Source: Vibrio tubiashii ATCC 19109 (GTDB lineage: Bacteria; Pseudomonadota; Gammaproteobacteria; Enterobacterales; Vibrionaceae). Taken from it: 64,000 nucleotides of DNA. Position numbers and translations under genes: made by a program. The stretch spans positions 372,001 through 436,000 of the forward strand of contig NZ_CP009354.1 of NCBI RefSeq assembly GCF_000772105.1, written 5' to 3'. The notes under the pieces are model-generated. The model did not search any database and was not told the DNA's origin. It worked only from the letters and a program-made list of their open reading frames with translations. The first letter of the stretch is position 1; every line of letters begins with the position of its first letter. Shown here piece after piece: positions 37,018 through 45,078 of this stretch.

Positions 37018-37110
37018 ATGACTGTAGCAAAGAGAGCTTCAGAGCGAGTCGCTTTTAGTGCGCAATACCTACCACTAGCTTGGTTTGTTCTTCTCGTTAT
37101 TTTCCACTAA
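37018..37110 (+). CDS. Candidate 30-residue hydrophobic small protein
   Basis: The frame starts ATG at 37018 behind AGGAACGGTG and encodes a basic/polar first half (TVAKRASERVAFSAQ) and a hydrophobic second half (LPLAWFVLLVIFH) before TAA. A strong terminator begins 31 bases later, so the mRNA end fits. Short single-pass peptides of this type occur as toxins or membrane regulators. Whether it is translated cannot be told from sequence. Confidence 0.4.
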   Translation: MTVAKRASERVAFSAQYLPLAWFVLLVIFH

Positions 37111-37140
37111 CCAAAATTAGTAAGAAGTAGTTGTAAACAT

Positions 37141-37174
37141 AAACACCCCTCATCATTGATGAGGGGTGTTTTAC
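37141..37174. terminator. Strong bidirectional terminator between the rep operon and the RES cassette
   Basis: AAACACCCCTCATCA (37141-37155) and TGATGAGGGGTGTTT (37157-37171) form a perfect 15-bp stem. T and A tracts on either side let it serve both the rightward replication operon and the leftward cassette. Confidence 0.85.
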
Positions 37175-37256
37175 TTGGAGTTCTGTGAATAAGTGTACGT
37201 AAAGCGCTTTTAGATATGAACCAATGATTTTACCAAATTAGTATTTTAAGGATTCC

Positions 37257-38321
37257 CTATGGTGTATTCCCCTCAATTTTTTGAGTAGCTATGTTCTTCT
37301 CGAAGTTGAAACTGATATCACACAATTTAAAACAATCGGGATCACCAACATCAAACCCTTTGCTATCAAAGAAGACAAAATTTCGCCCTTTACCAAATGA
37401 GCTATTAAAGATTATTCCATCATAAGAGCCTAACGACTTAAAGTACTCACAAAGGAACTGTGTAGGGATGTATTCTAGCTCAGAGAGGTGTGGCTTAACC
37501 GGAATTGAAAGCTGTAAAGAGAAGGACTCTAACAGCTCAATAATAGCTAAAATTTCATCATACTCACTCTCAGAGAAAGGTATGATGGAGAAGGTTTCTC
37601 TTGGGTTGGTAAGGTCTATAACTCTTCTGTTTTCTTTGGTTTTAAACTCTGACACGTAGATATCACTACCCTTATACGGCCTAACTTCAGAAATACAAGT
37701 GTCAATATTATCTGCTAGGTAAATGTAGGAGATACCCTTCGGGTTGGCTCGCCCAGCCGTACTTAGTTTTGCTGGTGGGGCCCCCATCACATCAGCGGTT
37801 AAAGGTTCATCATTAATGCGTGCACGGTAGAACACGTCATCAGGATTAACTTCTTGCTCAAGTTGCTCTAATATCATGAATAGCTTTGAAAGTTGACCTT
37901 CAGAGCTATGGTTGAAAATTTTGTTGTAAAGTTCATTCTTTAAAAAGAATCGATTTGTGTGCTTTAGTTCACTACAGAGCTGGCTCCAACCTTCTGTATA
38001 ATGATCTTTAGAAAGCTTTAGTTGAAAGGTTTGGCCATCAAAATTTTCTTCAACAATATCATGAAGTAACTGCTTCGTATCTTGTACTTTCTCACTAAAA
38101 ATGGCAAATGCACCATTGATTAACTCATGGGCAGCACAGCCACCTTCTGCTTCATCTAGAACATAAGTCAAAAACTCAAACTGTTCTGATAGTGAACTAG
38201 CTTCACAGATCGGAGTTTGCTTGGATTGACAATATGAGCATCTGCCTAATTTATTCTGGCTTGTGATAATTTTTTTTATTTCAATATCATGAAAACAATT
38301 GATACAGCAGGTAGGCATCAT
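37257..38321 (-). CDS. Zinc-ribbon/HEPN-RES-type N-terminus plus RES domain protein
   Basis: A 354-residue protein. The N-terminus carries two CxxC pairs (C6/C9 and C28/C31) as a zinc ribbon, then a helical region like the HEPN/RES N-terminal domain, then a RES domain from about residue 155: YRAR (R166), the ISYIYLADNIDTCISEVRP block with E212, and a later GIIFNSS with the family Ser. Free-standing RES toxins degrade NAD+ and stop growth. The usual partner Xre antitoxin is missing. Its ATG overlaps the stop of the preceding beta-protein gene (ATGA), so it is made in step with the other two cassette proteins and probably acts as the effector. Confidence 0.75.
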   Translation of the reverse strand: MMPTCCINCFHDIEIKKIITSQNKLGRCSYCQSKQTPICEASSLSEQFEFLTYVLDEAEGGCAAHELINGAFAIFSEKVQDTKQLLHDIVEENFDGQTFQLKLSKDHYTEGWSQLCSELKHTNRFFLKNELYNKIFNHSSEGQLSKLFMILEQLEQEVNPDDVFYRARINDEPLTADVMGAPPAKLSTAGRANPKGISYIYLADNIDTCISEVRPYKGSDIYVSEFKTKENRRVIDLTNPRETFSIIPFSESEYDEILAIIELLESFSLQLSIPVKPHLSELEYIPTQFLCEYFKSLGSYDGIIFNSSFGKGRNFVFFDSKGFDVGDPDCFKLCDISFNFEKNIATQKIEGNTP

Positions 38322-39232
38322 TTAACTCCGTACATGGCAAGAGTTTCAATATGATGCTGCATTGAAAGTTTTTTCACCTGTCCTAATCCAGGAAAATGAT
38401 CCTGTAAATTTAACTTTCTAAACCCTTCTAGTCCCAAAGTTTGCTCGAAAAGATCTGGATTGGAATCACAAAAACTAATCAGCTTTTCTAACGCATCACC
38501 AAATTTTTCTCCAGGCCTAGTCGGAGAGTTATCATCAAATGATTTGAAGTGACGAATGTACATAGCGTCAAATTCATCAGGATCTATGTAGGATAGGTGG
38601 ATCGTTACAACAAATGCAGGGCCACCACTTTCTAAGAAATCATTCCCCGTTATAGTGTAATCCCCGTAGCCACAAACATTTTTGCCTTCTTGGAAGTCTG
38701 TATGTCGGTCAGAAAAGTATGAACGTTCAGGGTAATCTGAATTTCGTGAAGCGCGGGAGAAACTATCTTCAACAATAACGACACGCTCTAAGTCCTTAAA
38801 GGCAGAACGCTGATATTTGGTGGTGATTACCAAACTTGCGTCAGAAAGAAGTGGTAGCATTTCTCGGCTTAATCCCTCCTCCACAAAGATTGCAAATGGA
38901 ACTGAAGTGCTAGAAATTAATTGTTGTAGTGATTCAGTAGTCTGCTTCTTAGTCGAAAAGCATGGCATGAAACGAAGTTCTTGAGCTTCTTCTCGCAACT
39001 TACTTTCAATGTTATAAAACGACTGCTCGCTAAAATCACCTAAACTAGGATTGACGATTACAATAGGCTCAATATCTGATTCATTGAGAAAGGAAATCGT
39101 TTTTCCTAGCGCTTGTAGTTTACTTCTTACTGGCTCAATTATTGGGCAAAATAACTCTTTGCTTAATCTTGATGATAATTCGCGAAGGGCTATCAGCTCG
39201 AACTGTTTGCCTCTAAGAGTTGGGTAGTACAT
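38318..39232 (-). CDS. Beta-protein / sce7725-family protein
   Basis: A 304-residue protein. The opening MYYPTLRGKQFELIALREL followed by PIIEPVR and then DIEPIVIVNPSLGD is characteristic of sce7725-family and phage T4 beta-protein-like (PF14350) sequences, which look like TIM-barrel-type folds of unknown activity. It overlaps the upstream nuclease gene by 40 bases and the downstream RES gene by 4, so the three form a tightly coupled unit. It may be the sensor or the specificity factor. Family assignment is from memory of the N-terminal pattern. Confidence 0.7.
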   Translation of the reverse strand: MYYPTLRGKQFELIALRELSSRLSKELFCPIIEPVRSKLQALGKTISFLNESDIEPIVIVNPSLGDFSEQSFYNIESKLREEAQELRFMPCFSTKKQTTESLQQLISSTSVPFAIFVEEGLSREMLPLLSDASLVITTKYQRSAFKDLERVVIVEDSFSRASRNSDYPERSYFSDRHTDFQEGKNVCGYGDYTITGNDFLESGGPAFVVTIHLSYIDPDEFDAMYIRHFKSFDDNSPTRPGEKFGDALEKLISFCDSNPDLFEQTLGLEGFRKLNLQDHFPGLGQVKKLSMQHHIETLAMYGVK

Positions 39233-40080
39233 GATCGTCCCTTACATAAGTTATTGTCAAGAATATCAATAAGCTGCGATTGAATTCTGCTGTTAAACTT
39301 ATAGCTAATCCCTGCATTTTTCAAGGATTTAGGTAACGATAACACAAAAGGGATATTAGGCTTTCTGTGTGCTTTTAGTATCTCTCTATATTGCTTCCTT
39401 ATTTCACTAGGATCCGCTTCAGAAATAATCTGGTAGCAAGCTGAGTACATTTTGATATTGCTAACATTCGGGACATTACCACTAATCATTTTTGCTAAAT
39501 GTTTATACTCATCAGCACGAAGAGAGCCCATAACATTTTCTACACTAATGTCTCGGGTTCGTAAGTCAGTTGCTTGTCGTTTAGGGGAAAGGGTGTTTCG
39601 TTTCGTTAGTTGGATTATACCGACTTCACCTGGAGTAGTTTCTATTATTTTGTCTAAGTGTTTTTCATCACATACAACATATACACTATCAAAAACAGAA
39701 CAATATGAGTTAAGTTGCTCTTCTAGCCGCTCTAACGAATCATATTCAGTTTTAATCTCATAGCATGTGGATGCGCCATTTAACAAAACACAATCGGCAA
39801 CATTTTGCCCAACTCGAAATTCAGAGAGCATTGTGGCTGTATTCAATGAGTGTCTGCCAAGCAACTGCTTATTTACTAAGGTGTTTTTGTAAAAGTACTC
39901 AAAGCGATAGTGCTGACAGACTTCCATATAGACACGCTCATAGATATCTCTAATCGTATCGTTTGAACCGTCACAAAGATCAAACTCTGACGCTACTCTC
40001 GAAAGCAATGAAAAGTCTCCCTCAGCTAACCGTTTTAGGTAACTGCTGCTGAAGATTCTTGCTGCATCTTTAACTCTCAT
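39193..40080 (-). CDS. sce7726-family protein with PD-(D/E)XK nuclease core
   Basis: A 295-residue protein. The nuclease signature is visible: ADCVLL with D96, then CYEIKTEYDSLERL with E108-x-K110, then a helix with Gln122 (EEQLNSY), i.e. D-x11-E-x-K plus a QxxxY-type helix, as in restriction and repair endonucleases. A conserved Glu upstream (about 53) may complete the metal site. The second half is helical and basic. It is first in the cassette; its promoter must lie in the 490-base gap to its right. A DNA-cleaving role in defence is the likely reading. Confidence 0.75.
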   Translation of the reverse strand: MRVKDAARIFSSSYLKRLAEGDFSLLSRVASEFDLCDGSNDTIRDIYERVYMEVCQHYRFEYFYKNTLVNKQLLGRHSLNTATMLSEFRVGQNVADCVLLNGASTCYEIKTEYDSLERLEEQLNSYCSVFDSVYVVCDEKHLDKIIETTPGEVGIIQLTKRNTLSPKRQATDLRTRDISVENVMGSLRADEYKHLAKMISGNVPNVSNIKMYSACYQIISEADPSEIRKQYREILKAHRKPNIPFVLSLPKSLKNAGISYKFNSRIQSQLIDILDNNLCKGRSCTTQLLEANSSS

Positions 40081-40491
40081 GATTCATATCACTTACAAAG
40101 CATTAAACGTTGGATTCCGAGGGTATCTAATCTTTCCCTGATTTAAACATACTCTACAGATAGGGACTTGAGCAAACGCCTAGACATCAAATAGTTTAGT
40201 ACTCCAAGCTTTTATTTTAAAAGGGACAAATTATATAGAAAACATGTAATAGTGAATAGCAGGAAAAGCCGATGTAGGAGTCAGAACGATTATCAAATGG
40301 TTGCATCACCCCAAAGACTAATTCTCTTTTGCATCTATGTGATCACCTCGCTGGAAGGAGAGAAAGCAAGTTAAGCAATGCTTAGATGAAGTTAACCTTT
40401 AGTGAGATGAAACAAGGAAAGGGACAGAAGTAAATTTAGTTGCAGTGATCAGAGGCTATTTCAGATAGGGAGCGAGAGGCGATTAAAAAAA

Positions 40492-40514
40492 TCTGCTACA
40501 TATTTGCTACACAG
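40492..40514 (+). repeat. Arm-type repeat, right copy
   Basis: Identical over 23 bases, and in the same orientation, to 27613-27635. It ends 56 bases from attR. Confidence 0.7.
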
Positions 40515-40528
40515 CAGCTAGAAAAGCA

Positions 40529-40563
40529 AAAGGCCTGAGAAGCGGAATCGCTCTCAGGCCTTT
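40529..40563 (-). terminator. Element-supplied terminator for the tRNA gene
   Basis: AAAGGCCTGAG (40529-40539) pairs with CTCAGGCCTTT (40553-40563), extended by AGCG/CGCT. On the minus strand it follows the tRNA 3' end by 8 bases and ends in TTTTGCTTTTC. It lies inside the element, so the tRNA now uses a terminator brought by the insertion. Confidence 0.8.
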
Positions 40564-40570
40564 CTGTATA

Positions 40571-40617
40571 TGGTGGCCCCTCGCAGACTTGAACTGCGGA
40601 CCAATCGATTATGAGTC
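40571..40617. repeat. attR, 47-base direct repeat within the tRNA gene
   Basis: The right copy of the att repeat. It covers the 3' 47 bases of the tRNA including CCA, through the T arm and variable loop to the anticodon stem. Confidence 0.95.
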
Positions 40618-40646
40618 GACTGCTCTAACCACTGAGCTAAGGGGCC
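40571..40646 (-). tRNA. tRNA-Ile2 (anticodon CAU, lysidine-modified type)
   Basis: 76 bases with encoded CCA. The acceptor GGCCCCT/AGGGGCC, D arm GCTC/GAGC, anticodon stem GTCGA/TCGAT with loop CTCATAA and a T arm with GTTCAAGT are all intact. The sequence matches the E. coli ileX-type tRNA very closely, so although the anticodon is CAT it is read here as the AUA-decoding tRNA-Ile modified by TilS, not tRNA-Met. Genome annotations of the same Vibrio locus often call it tRNA-Met. It is the insertion target of the element. Confidence 0.92.
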
Positions 40647-40659
40647 GTGTAGGGCAATG

Positions 40660-40688
40660 ATTATAGGGGATGCAGATCTAGCTGTCTA
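40660..40688 (-). promoter_or_regulatory. Promoter of the tRNA-Ile gene
   Basis: On the minus strand TAGACA (40688-40683), 17 bases, then a perfect TATAAT (40665-40660), with the tRNA starting 13 bases later. It is outside the element, so the tRNA remains expressible after insertion. Confidence 0.75.
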
Positions 40689-40745
40689 GACGCTATCTAG
40701 GGTAAATGCGCTTAGATTTTATCCACTTAAATCGATAGGCAATAA

Positions 40746-40771
40746 AAAAGGTGAGCCAGTGCTCACCTTTT
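40746..40771 (-). terminator. Terminator of rpoD
   Basis: AAAAGGTGAGC (40746-40756) pairs with GCTCACCTTTT (40761-40771) around CAGT. On the minus strand it ends in TTTTTTATT. Confidence 0.9.
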
Positions 40772-40797
40772 CATCAATCTTAGCAAAGCTGAAGAGT

Positions 40798-42654
40798 TTA
40801 CTCGTCTAGGAAGCTGCGCAGAGTTTCTGAACGGCTAGGGTGACGAAGTTTACGTAGTGCTTTAGCTTCGATCTGACGGATACGCTCACGTGTTACGTCA
40901 AACTGCTTACCCACCTCTTCGAGAGTGTGGTCAGTGTTCATATCGATACCGAAACGCATACGTAGTACTTTCGCTTCACGCGGTGTAAGACCCGCTAGAA
41001 CGTCTTTGGTTGCTACTTTTAGGCTGCCTGCAGTTGCAGAGTCTAGTGGTAGCTCAAGCGTTGTATCTTCAATGAAATCACCTAGATGCGAATCTTCGTC
41101 ATCACCGATTGGTGTTTCCATTGAGATTGGTTCTTTGGCGATCTTCAGTACTTTACGGATTTTGTCTTCCGGCATTTGCATGCGTTCAGCCAACTCTTCC
41201 GGTAGCGGCTCACGACCCATCTCTTGCAACATTTGACGAGAGATACGGTTAAGCTTGTTGATCGTTTCGATCATGTGTACCGGGATACGAATCGTACGAG
41301 CTTGGTCTGCGATTGAACGAGTGATTGCCTGACGGATCCACCATGTCGCGTAAGTCGAGAACTTGTAACCACGACGGTATTCGAACTTATCTACCGCTTT
41401 CATCAGACCGATGTTACCTTCCTGGATCAGATCCAAGAACTGTAGACCACGGTTGGTGTATTTCTTCGCGATAGAGATTACTAGACGTAAGTTCGCTTCA
41501 ACCATCTCTTTCTTCGCACGGCGAGCTTTCGCTTCACCGATAGACATACGACGGCTGATGTCTTTGATGTTCTGAACCGTTAGTGATGTCTCTTCTTCGA
41601 TCACTTTCAGTTTCGCGATAGAGCGACGGATGTCGTCTTCGCTACGACGAATCTTTTCAGCGTATGGCTTATCAGAAGAGAGGATTTCGTCTAGCCATGC
41701 TTCACTTGACTCATTGCCAGTGAATAGCGTGATGAACGATTTCTTCGGCATCTTGCCGTACTCAACAGACGCTTTCATGATTAAGCGTTCTTGAGTACGT
41801 ACACGTTCCATAGAAGTACGTAGCTCTTCAACTAGGTAGTCGAACTGTTTAGGCGTTAGACGGAACTCTTTGAAGACGTCGATAACCATCTCATGAGCCA
41901 GTGTCGCTTTCGGACTTTCGTTGCCGTACTCGTTACACGCAAGCTGATAGTTCTGGAATGTGTTACGTAAAGCCGTGAACTTCTCTAGAGCAAGCTCAGG
42001 GTCGATGCCTGTATCTTCCTCTTCTTCTTCATCGTCTTCAGACTCTTCTTCGTCTTTCTCTTCAGCATCTTCATCTTCAAGATCTGATTCAGCAAGCTCA
42101 GAACCGATGTGAGTTGCTGTTGGAGCAGCCGTCTCATCAGCATCTGGGTCTACGAAACCTGTAATAAGATCGGTAAGACGTAGCTCTTCAGCCTGAACTT
42201 TATCAAATTGCTCAAGGATGTATGGGATAGTGCCTGGATACTCAGCTACTGAGTTTTGAACTTGGTTGATACCATCTTCAATTCGTTTCGCAATATCGAT
42301 CTCGCCTTCACGAGTCAATAGCTCAACAGTACCCATTTCACGCATGTACATACGTACTGGGTCAGTAGTGCGGCCGATTTCGTTCTCTACGCTTGAAAGC
42401 GCAGCAGCAGCAGCTTCGGCTGCATCTTCATCGGTAATTGTATCGTCATCATTCAGTGCAAGATCATCAGCATCAGGAGCAGTTTCTACTACTCGAATGC
42501 CCATATCGTTGATCATCTGAATGATATCTTCGACCTGCTCTGAATCGACAATCTCTGCCGGTAGGTGGTCGTTTACTTCTGCGTACGTCAGATAGCCTTG
42601 TTCCTTGCCTTTAATGACAAGTTGTTTTAGCTGTGACTGCGGATTTTGATCCAT
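40798..42654 (-). CDS. rpoD: RNA polymerase sigma factor RpoD (sigma-70)
   Basis: The housekeeping sigma factor, 618 residues. Region 1.1 is at the N-terminus ([22 protein letters not shown]), region 1.2 at [11 protein letters not shown], then the non-conserved acidic insert (a Glu/Asp run near residues 195-215), region 2 with [16 protein letters not shown] and [13 protein letters not shown], region 3, and region 4 with a C-terminal helix-turn-helix ending LRSFLDE. It is last in rpsU-yqeY-dnaG-rpoD. The 98-base gap to dnaG may hold an extra promoter, as in E. coli. Confidence 0.98.
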   Translation of the reverse strand: MDQNPQSQLKQLVIKGKEQGYLTYAEVNDHLPAEIVDSEQVEDIIQMINDMGIRVVETAPDADDLALNDDDTITDEDAAEAAAAALSSVENEIGRTTDPVRMYMREMGTVELLTREGEIDIAKRIEDGINQVQNSVAEYPGTIPYILEQFDKVQAEELRLTDLITGFVDPDADETAAPTATHIGSELAESDLEDEDAEEKDEEESEDDEEEEEDTGIDPELALEKFTALRNTFQNYQLACNEYGNESPKATLAHEMVIDVFKEFRLTPKQFDYLVEELRTSMERVRTQERLIMKASVEYGKMPKKSFITLFTGNESSEAWLDEILSSDKPYAEKIRRSEDDIRRSIAKLKVIEEETSLTVQNIKDISRRMSIGEAKARRAKKEMVEANLRLVISIAKKYTNRGLQFLDLIQEGNIGLMKAVDKFEYRRGYKFSTYATWWIRQAITRSIADQARTIRIPVHMIETINKLNRISRQMLQEMGREPLPEELAERMQMPEDKIRKVLKIAKEPISMETPIGDDEDSHLGDFIEDTTLELPLDSATAGSLKVATKDVLAGLTPREAKVLRMRFGIDMNTDHTLEEVGKQFDVTRERIRQIEAKALRKLRHPSRSETLRSFLDE

Positions 42655-42752
42655 AGACGGTATCCAACTTAGTATCTGGTGAAGGAATTAGTATGCGAGT
42701 TGCAAACCACACATCTTAACAAATTTATTTATTGCTGACTATTCGAACAGGG

Positions 42753-44510
42753 TTACGCTTTTAAATCTAGCATCAAAGCTAGCAGCTCCCTTCTTTCTTC
42801 GGTTGATAAACCGACACTTCTTTCTCTGGCCTGCAGGTTTTCAATTTGTTTTTCGACGCATTGGGCAAGAATCTTGTCCAATGAATCTAAAAATATATCT
42901 TGTTGATTATCTTCGTCGAGGGGGATTTCCCACCCAGCGAGACGAGATAAAAGTGCCTCTTGGCTACTATTTCGCCAGCGTTCTAATAACTGACCCGTAG
43001 TGATATTGGGATGCTGATGACAATAATCAAGCACCTCAGCAAATAAACTTAGTCCCGGTACTGTTAACTCTCTCACAGTAGAGAGGTCTGGTACCATTTC
43101 AGCATAGCTCGGATTTTGAATAAGCAAAGCGATCACTTCGCGCATAGGCGTACGTTTGATCTCTTTATGCGGTTGAGGTCGAGTTTCGCTGGTTTTCTTA
43201 CGTGTCTGGCGTAGACGATTGTCAAAGCCGGTACGCTCATCCAATAGTTTTTCGAGCAGTTCTTGGAAGTAAGGATCTGGAATTTTATCAATCAATGCAC
43301 TGGCATGAGCTCGAAGTGCGGATTTACCTTCATTGCTTCCAAGATTCAGACTATGGATTTCAATCAAGTTGTCGAACAAGTAGCTCGAAAGTGGCGTTGC
43401 TTGTTCTATTTGTTGTTCAAATGCTTCTTTGCCGTACTTACGGACATAGCTGTCAGGATCTTCGCCATCGGGTAAGAACAAGAATTTAAGCGTATTGCCG
43501 GTTTTTAGGTATTGCAGAGCGTTCTCTAACGCTCGCCATGCTGCTTCTTTACCTGCTCGGTCACCATCGTAGCAACAAACCACGGTATTGGTCTGACGGA
43601 ACAGCAGTTGAATATGATCACCTGTAGTTGAAGTACCCAGTGAGGCAACTGAATAATCGACGCCATACTGCGCTAGAGCAACCACATCCATGTAGCCTTC
43701 CACAACTAGGATTTGCGTAGGCTCGCGGTAGGCTTGCATAACTTCATACAAGCCGTACAACTCTTTACCTTTGTGGAAAATAGGCGTTTCAGGAGAGTTA
43801 AGGTATTTCGGCGTACCATCACCAATCACTCGACCACCAAAACCAATCACTCTTCCACGGCGATCGCGAATCGGGAACATCACACGACCACGGAAACGGT
43901 CGTAGCGGTTACCTTTGTCATTCTCAATCAGCATACCACCAGAGACTAACATCTCTTGTGTCTGCGGTGTTTGACCAAAGTTCTTGCGTACAAGGTCCCA
44001 TTCATCGGCTACATAGCCAATACCAAACTTCTGCACGATTTGACCAGACAAGCCACGTTCTTTGAGATAATCAATGGCGACTTTGCTTTTAGGTTGCTTA
44101 AGTTGGTCGCGGTAGAACTGACCAATGCTGCCCATTAAGTCATACAGATTCCGCTTCTGTTCAGAGTTGGCTTTAGGTTGGTTGGATTGAAAACTGCCAC
44201 CTTGGCGTTGCTCTCGTGGAACTTCTAAGCCCAGGTAAGAAGCCAGTTCTTCAATCGCTTCAACAAAATCGAGGCGTTCATACTCCATCATAAAGTCGAT
44301 GGCGTTACCGTGTACGCCACAGCCAAAACAGTGATAGAACTGCTTTTCTTGAGAAACGCTAAATGATGGGGTCTTTTCGTTATGGAAAGGGCAACAAGCG
44401 CCGTAGTTTTTGCCTTTTTTCTTAAGTTTTACGCGAGCGTCAATAATGTCGACGATATCAAGTCGAGCAAGGAGATCATCAATGAAACTTCGAGGGATGT
44501 GTCCTGCCAT
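42753..44510 (-). CDS. dnaG: DNA primase
   Basis: A 585-residue primase that makes RNA primers at the fork. It has an N-terminal zinc-binding domain (CPFHNEKTPSFSVS with C..H..C..C: CCPFH and CFGCG), a TOPRIM catalytic core with VVEGYMDV, DGDRAG and the DPDSYVR block, and a C-terminal DnaB-binding helicase-interaction domain. It lies downstream of the intercistronic terminator as in E. coli, which keeps primase levels low relative to S21. Confidence 0.97.
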   Translation of the reverse strand: MAGHIPRSFIDDLLARLDIVDIIDARVKLKKKGKNYGACCPFHNEKTPSFSVSQEKQFYHCFGCGVHGNAIDFMMEYERLDFVEAIEELASYLGLEVPREQRQGGSFQSNQPKANSEQKRNLYDLMGSIGQFYRDQLKQPKSKVAIDYLKERGLSGQIVQKFGIGYVADEWDLVRKNFGQTPQTQEMLVSGGMLIENDKGNRYDRFRGRVMFPIRDRRGRVIGFGGRVIGDGTPKYLNSPETPIFHKGKELYGLYEVMQAYREPTQILVVEGYMDVVALAQYGVDYSVASLGTSTTGDHIQLLFRQTNTVVCCYDGDRAGKEAAWRALENALQYLKTGNTLKFLFLPDGEDPDSYVRKYGKEAFEQQIEQATPLSSYLFDNLIEIHSLNLGSNEGKSALRAHASALIDKIPDPYFQELLEKLLDERTGFDNRLRQTRKKTSETRPQPHKEIKRTPMREVIALLIQNPSYAEMVPDLSTVRELTVPGLSLFAEVLDYCHQHPNITTGQLLERWRNSSQEALLSRLAGWEIPLDEDNQQDIFLDSLDKILAQCVEKQIENLQARERSVGLSTEERRELLALMLDLKA

Positions 44511-44554
44511 AAAACCTTAGAAAAATGCACTAACAATAAGAAAGGGTAGATACA

Positions 44555-44591
44555 AACAAGCCGCGCATTCCGAAGGATAGCACGGCTTGTT
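44555..44591 (-). terminator. Intercistronic terminator between yqeY and dnaG
   Basis: AACAAGCCG (44555-44563) pairs with CGGCTTGTT (44583-44591). On the minus strand the second arm ends in TTGTTTGTA. E. coli has a partial terminator between rpsU and dnaG; here it lies behind yqeY, so rpsU and yqeY are upstream of it. Confidence 0.7.
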
Positions 44592-44608
44592 GCAATTGGG
44601 TTGGGTTA

Positions 44609-45052
44609 TTAAGCCAGTTTAGCGCGAACTAAACCGCTAACTTTACCCATATCTGCGCGCCCTTGAATTTGAGGCTTAAGAACGCCCATCACTTTACCCA
44701 TGTCTTGCATGCCCGCAGCACCAGATTCAGTAATTGCACTATCAATTAGCGCAGCGACTTCTTCGTCAGTAAGCGGTTGAGGCATAAAGTCCTCAAGTAC
44801 AGTGATTTCAGCCTTCTCAGCATCTGCAAGATCTTGACGACCTGCTGATTCAAATTGAGCCACAGAGTCGCGACGTTGTTTAACCATTTTGGTCAACACG
44901 GCAAGAATGTCGTCTTCGCCCAGAGTGATCCGTTCGTCGACTTCACGTTGCTTAATTGCTGACAGAGCTAAACGAATAGTGCCAAGGCGCATTTTGTCCT
45001 TGGCTTTCATCGCTAATTTTTGCTCTTCTTTGAGTTTGTCAATCAGAGCCAT
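44609..45052 (-). CDS. yqeY: GatB/YqeY-domain protein
   Basis: A 147-residue protein with the YqeY fold: MALIDKLKEEQKLAMKAKDKMRL at the start, LGTIRLALSAIKQREVD, then the GatB-like tail with DMGKVMGVLKPQIQGRADMGKVS. The tail domain resembles the tRNA-binding part of the amidotransferase GatB; a role linked to tRNA or translation is presumed but unproven. It lies 26 bases after rpsU in the macromolecular synthesis operon, an arrangement common in Vibrio and many other gammaproteobacteria but absent in E. coli. Confidence 0.93.
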   Translation of the reverse strand: MALIDKLKEEQKLAMKAKDKMRLGTIRLALSAIKQREVDERITLGEDDILAVLTKMVKQRRDSVAQFESAGRQDLADAEKAEITVLEDFMPQPLTDEEVAALIDSAITESGAAGMQDMGKVMGVLKPQIQGRADMGKVSGLVRAKLA

Positions 45053-45078
45053 AACTATAATCCTTTTGGACTTAGTTA

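Larger units (their letters stand above)
36900..37256. other. Gap after the replication gene
   Basis: It holds a 30-codon reading frame (37018-37110) and a strong terminator (37141-37171). No larger gene is present. It is also a candidate for the replication origin, but no nick-site motif is recognised. Confidence 0.45.
40081..40570. other. 490-base right-end region of the element
   Basis: This gap holds the cassette promoter, not clearly resolved by eye, the right arm-type repeat (40492-40514) and the terminator hairpin serving the tRNA (40529-40563). No gene is seen in the remaining part. Confidence 0.5.
27440..40617. mobile_element. 13.1-kb integrated element at tRNA-Ile(CAU), satellite/replicon-like
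   Basis: The element is bounded by identical 47-base direct repeats at 27440-27486 (attL) and 40571-40617 (attR), the latter being the 3' part of an intact tRNA gene; the repeat period is 13131 bases. Integrase lies just inside attL, reading inward. Inside are an AlpA-like regulator, an HUH replication protein, a toxin/immunity candidate pair, unknown genes and a three-gene nuclease/RES cassette. No virion, tail, mating or partition genes are visible. DNA is visibly A+T-richer than the flanks. The neighbouring rpoD places it at the same locus as VSP-II (V. cholerae) and VPaI-1 (V. parahaemolyticus), though the gene content differs. Confidence 0.9.

Noticed and set aside
37257..38321. Classical RES-Xre toxin-antitoxin pair
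   Set aside because: No Xre/ParS-type antitoxin gene is adjacent; the neighbours are the beta-protein and nuclease genes, and the RES protein has a long zinc-ribbon N-terminus unlike short TA toxins.
27440..40617. Filamentous phage or full prophage
   Set aside because: No coat, Zot-like, capsid, portal, terminase or tail genes are seen; the replication protein is gpA-like, not RstA-like.
27440..40617. A copy of VSP-II or VPaI-1
   Set aside because: It shares the integration locus but none of the genes read here look like the typical content of those islands.
40571..40646. Elongator tRNA-Met
   Set aside because: The anticodon is CAT, but the acceptor, D arm and loop follow the tRNA-Ile2 (ileX) pattern, so the lysidine-modified isoleucine tRNA is the better call.
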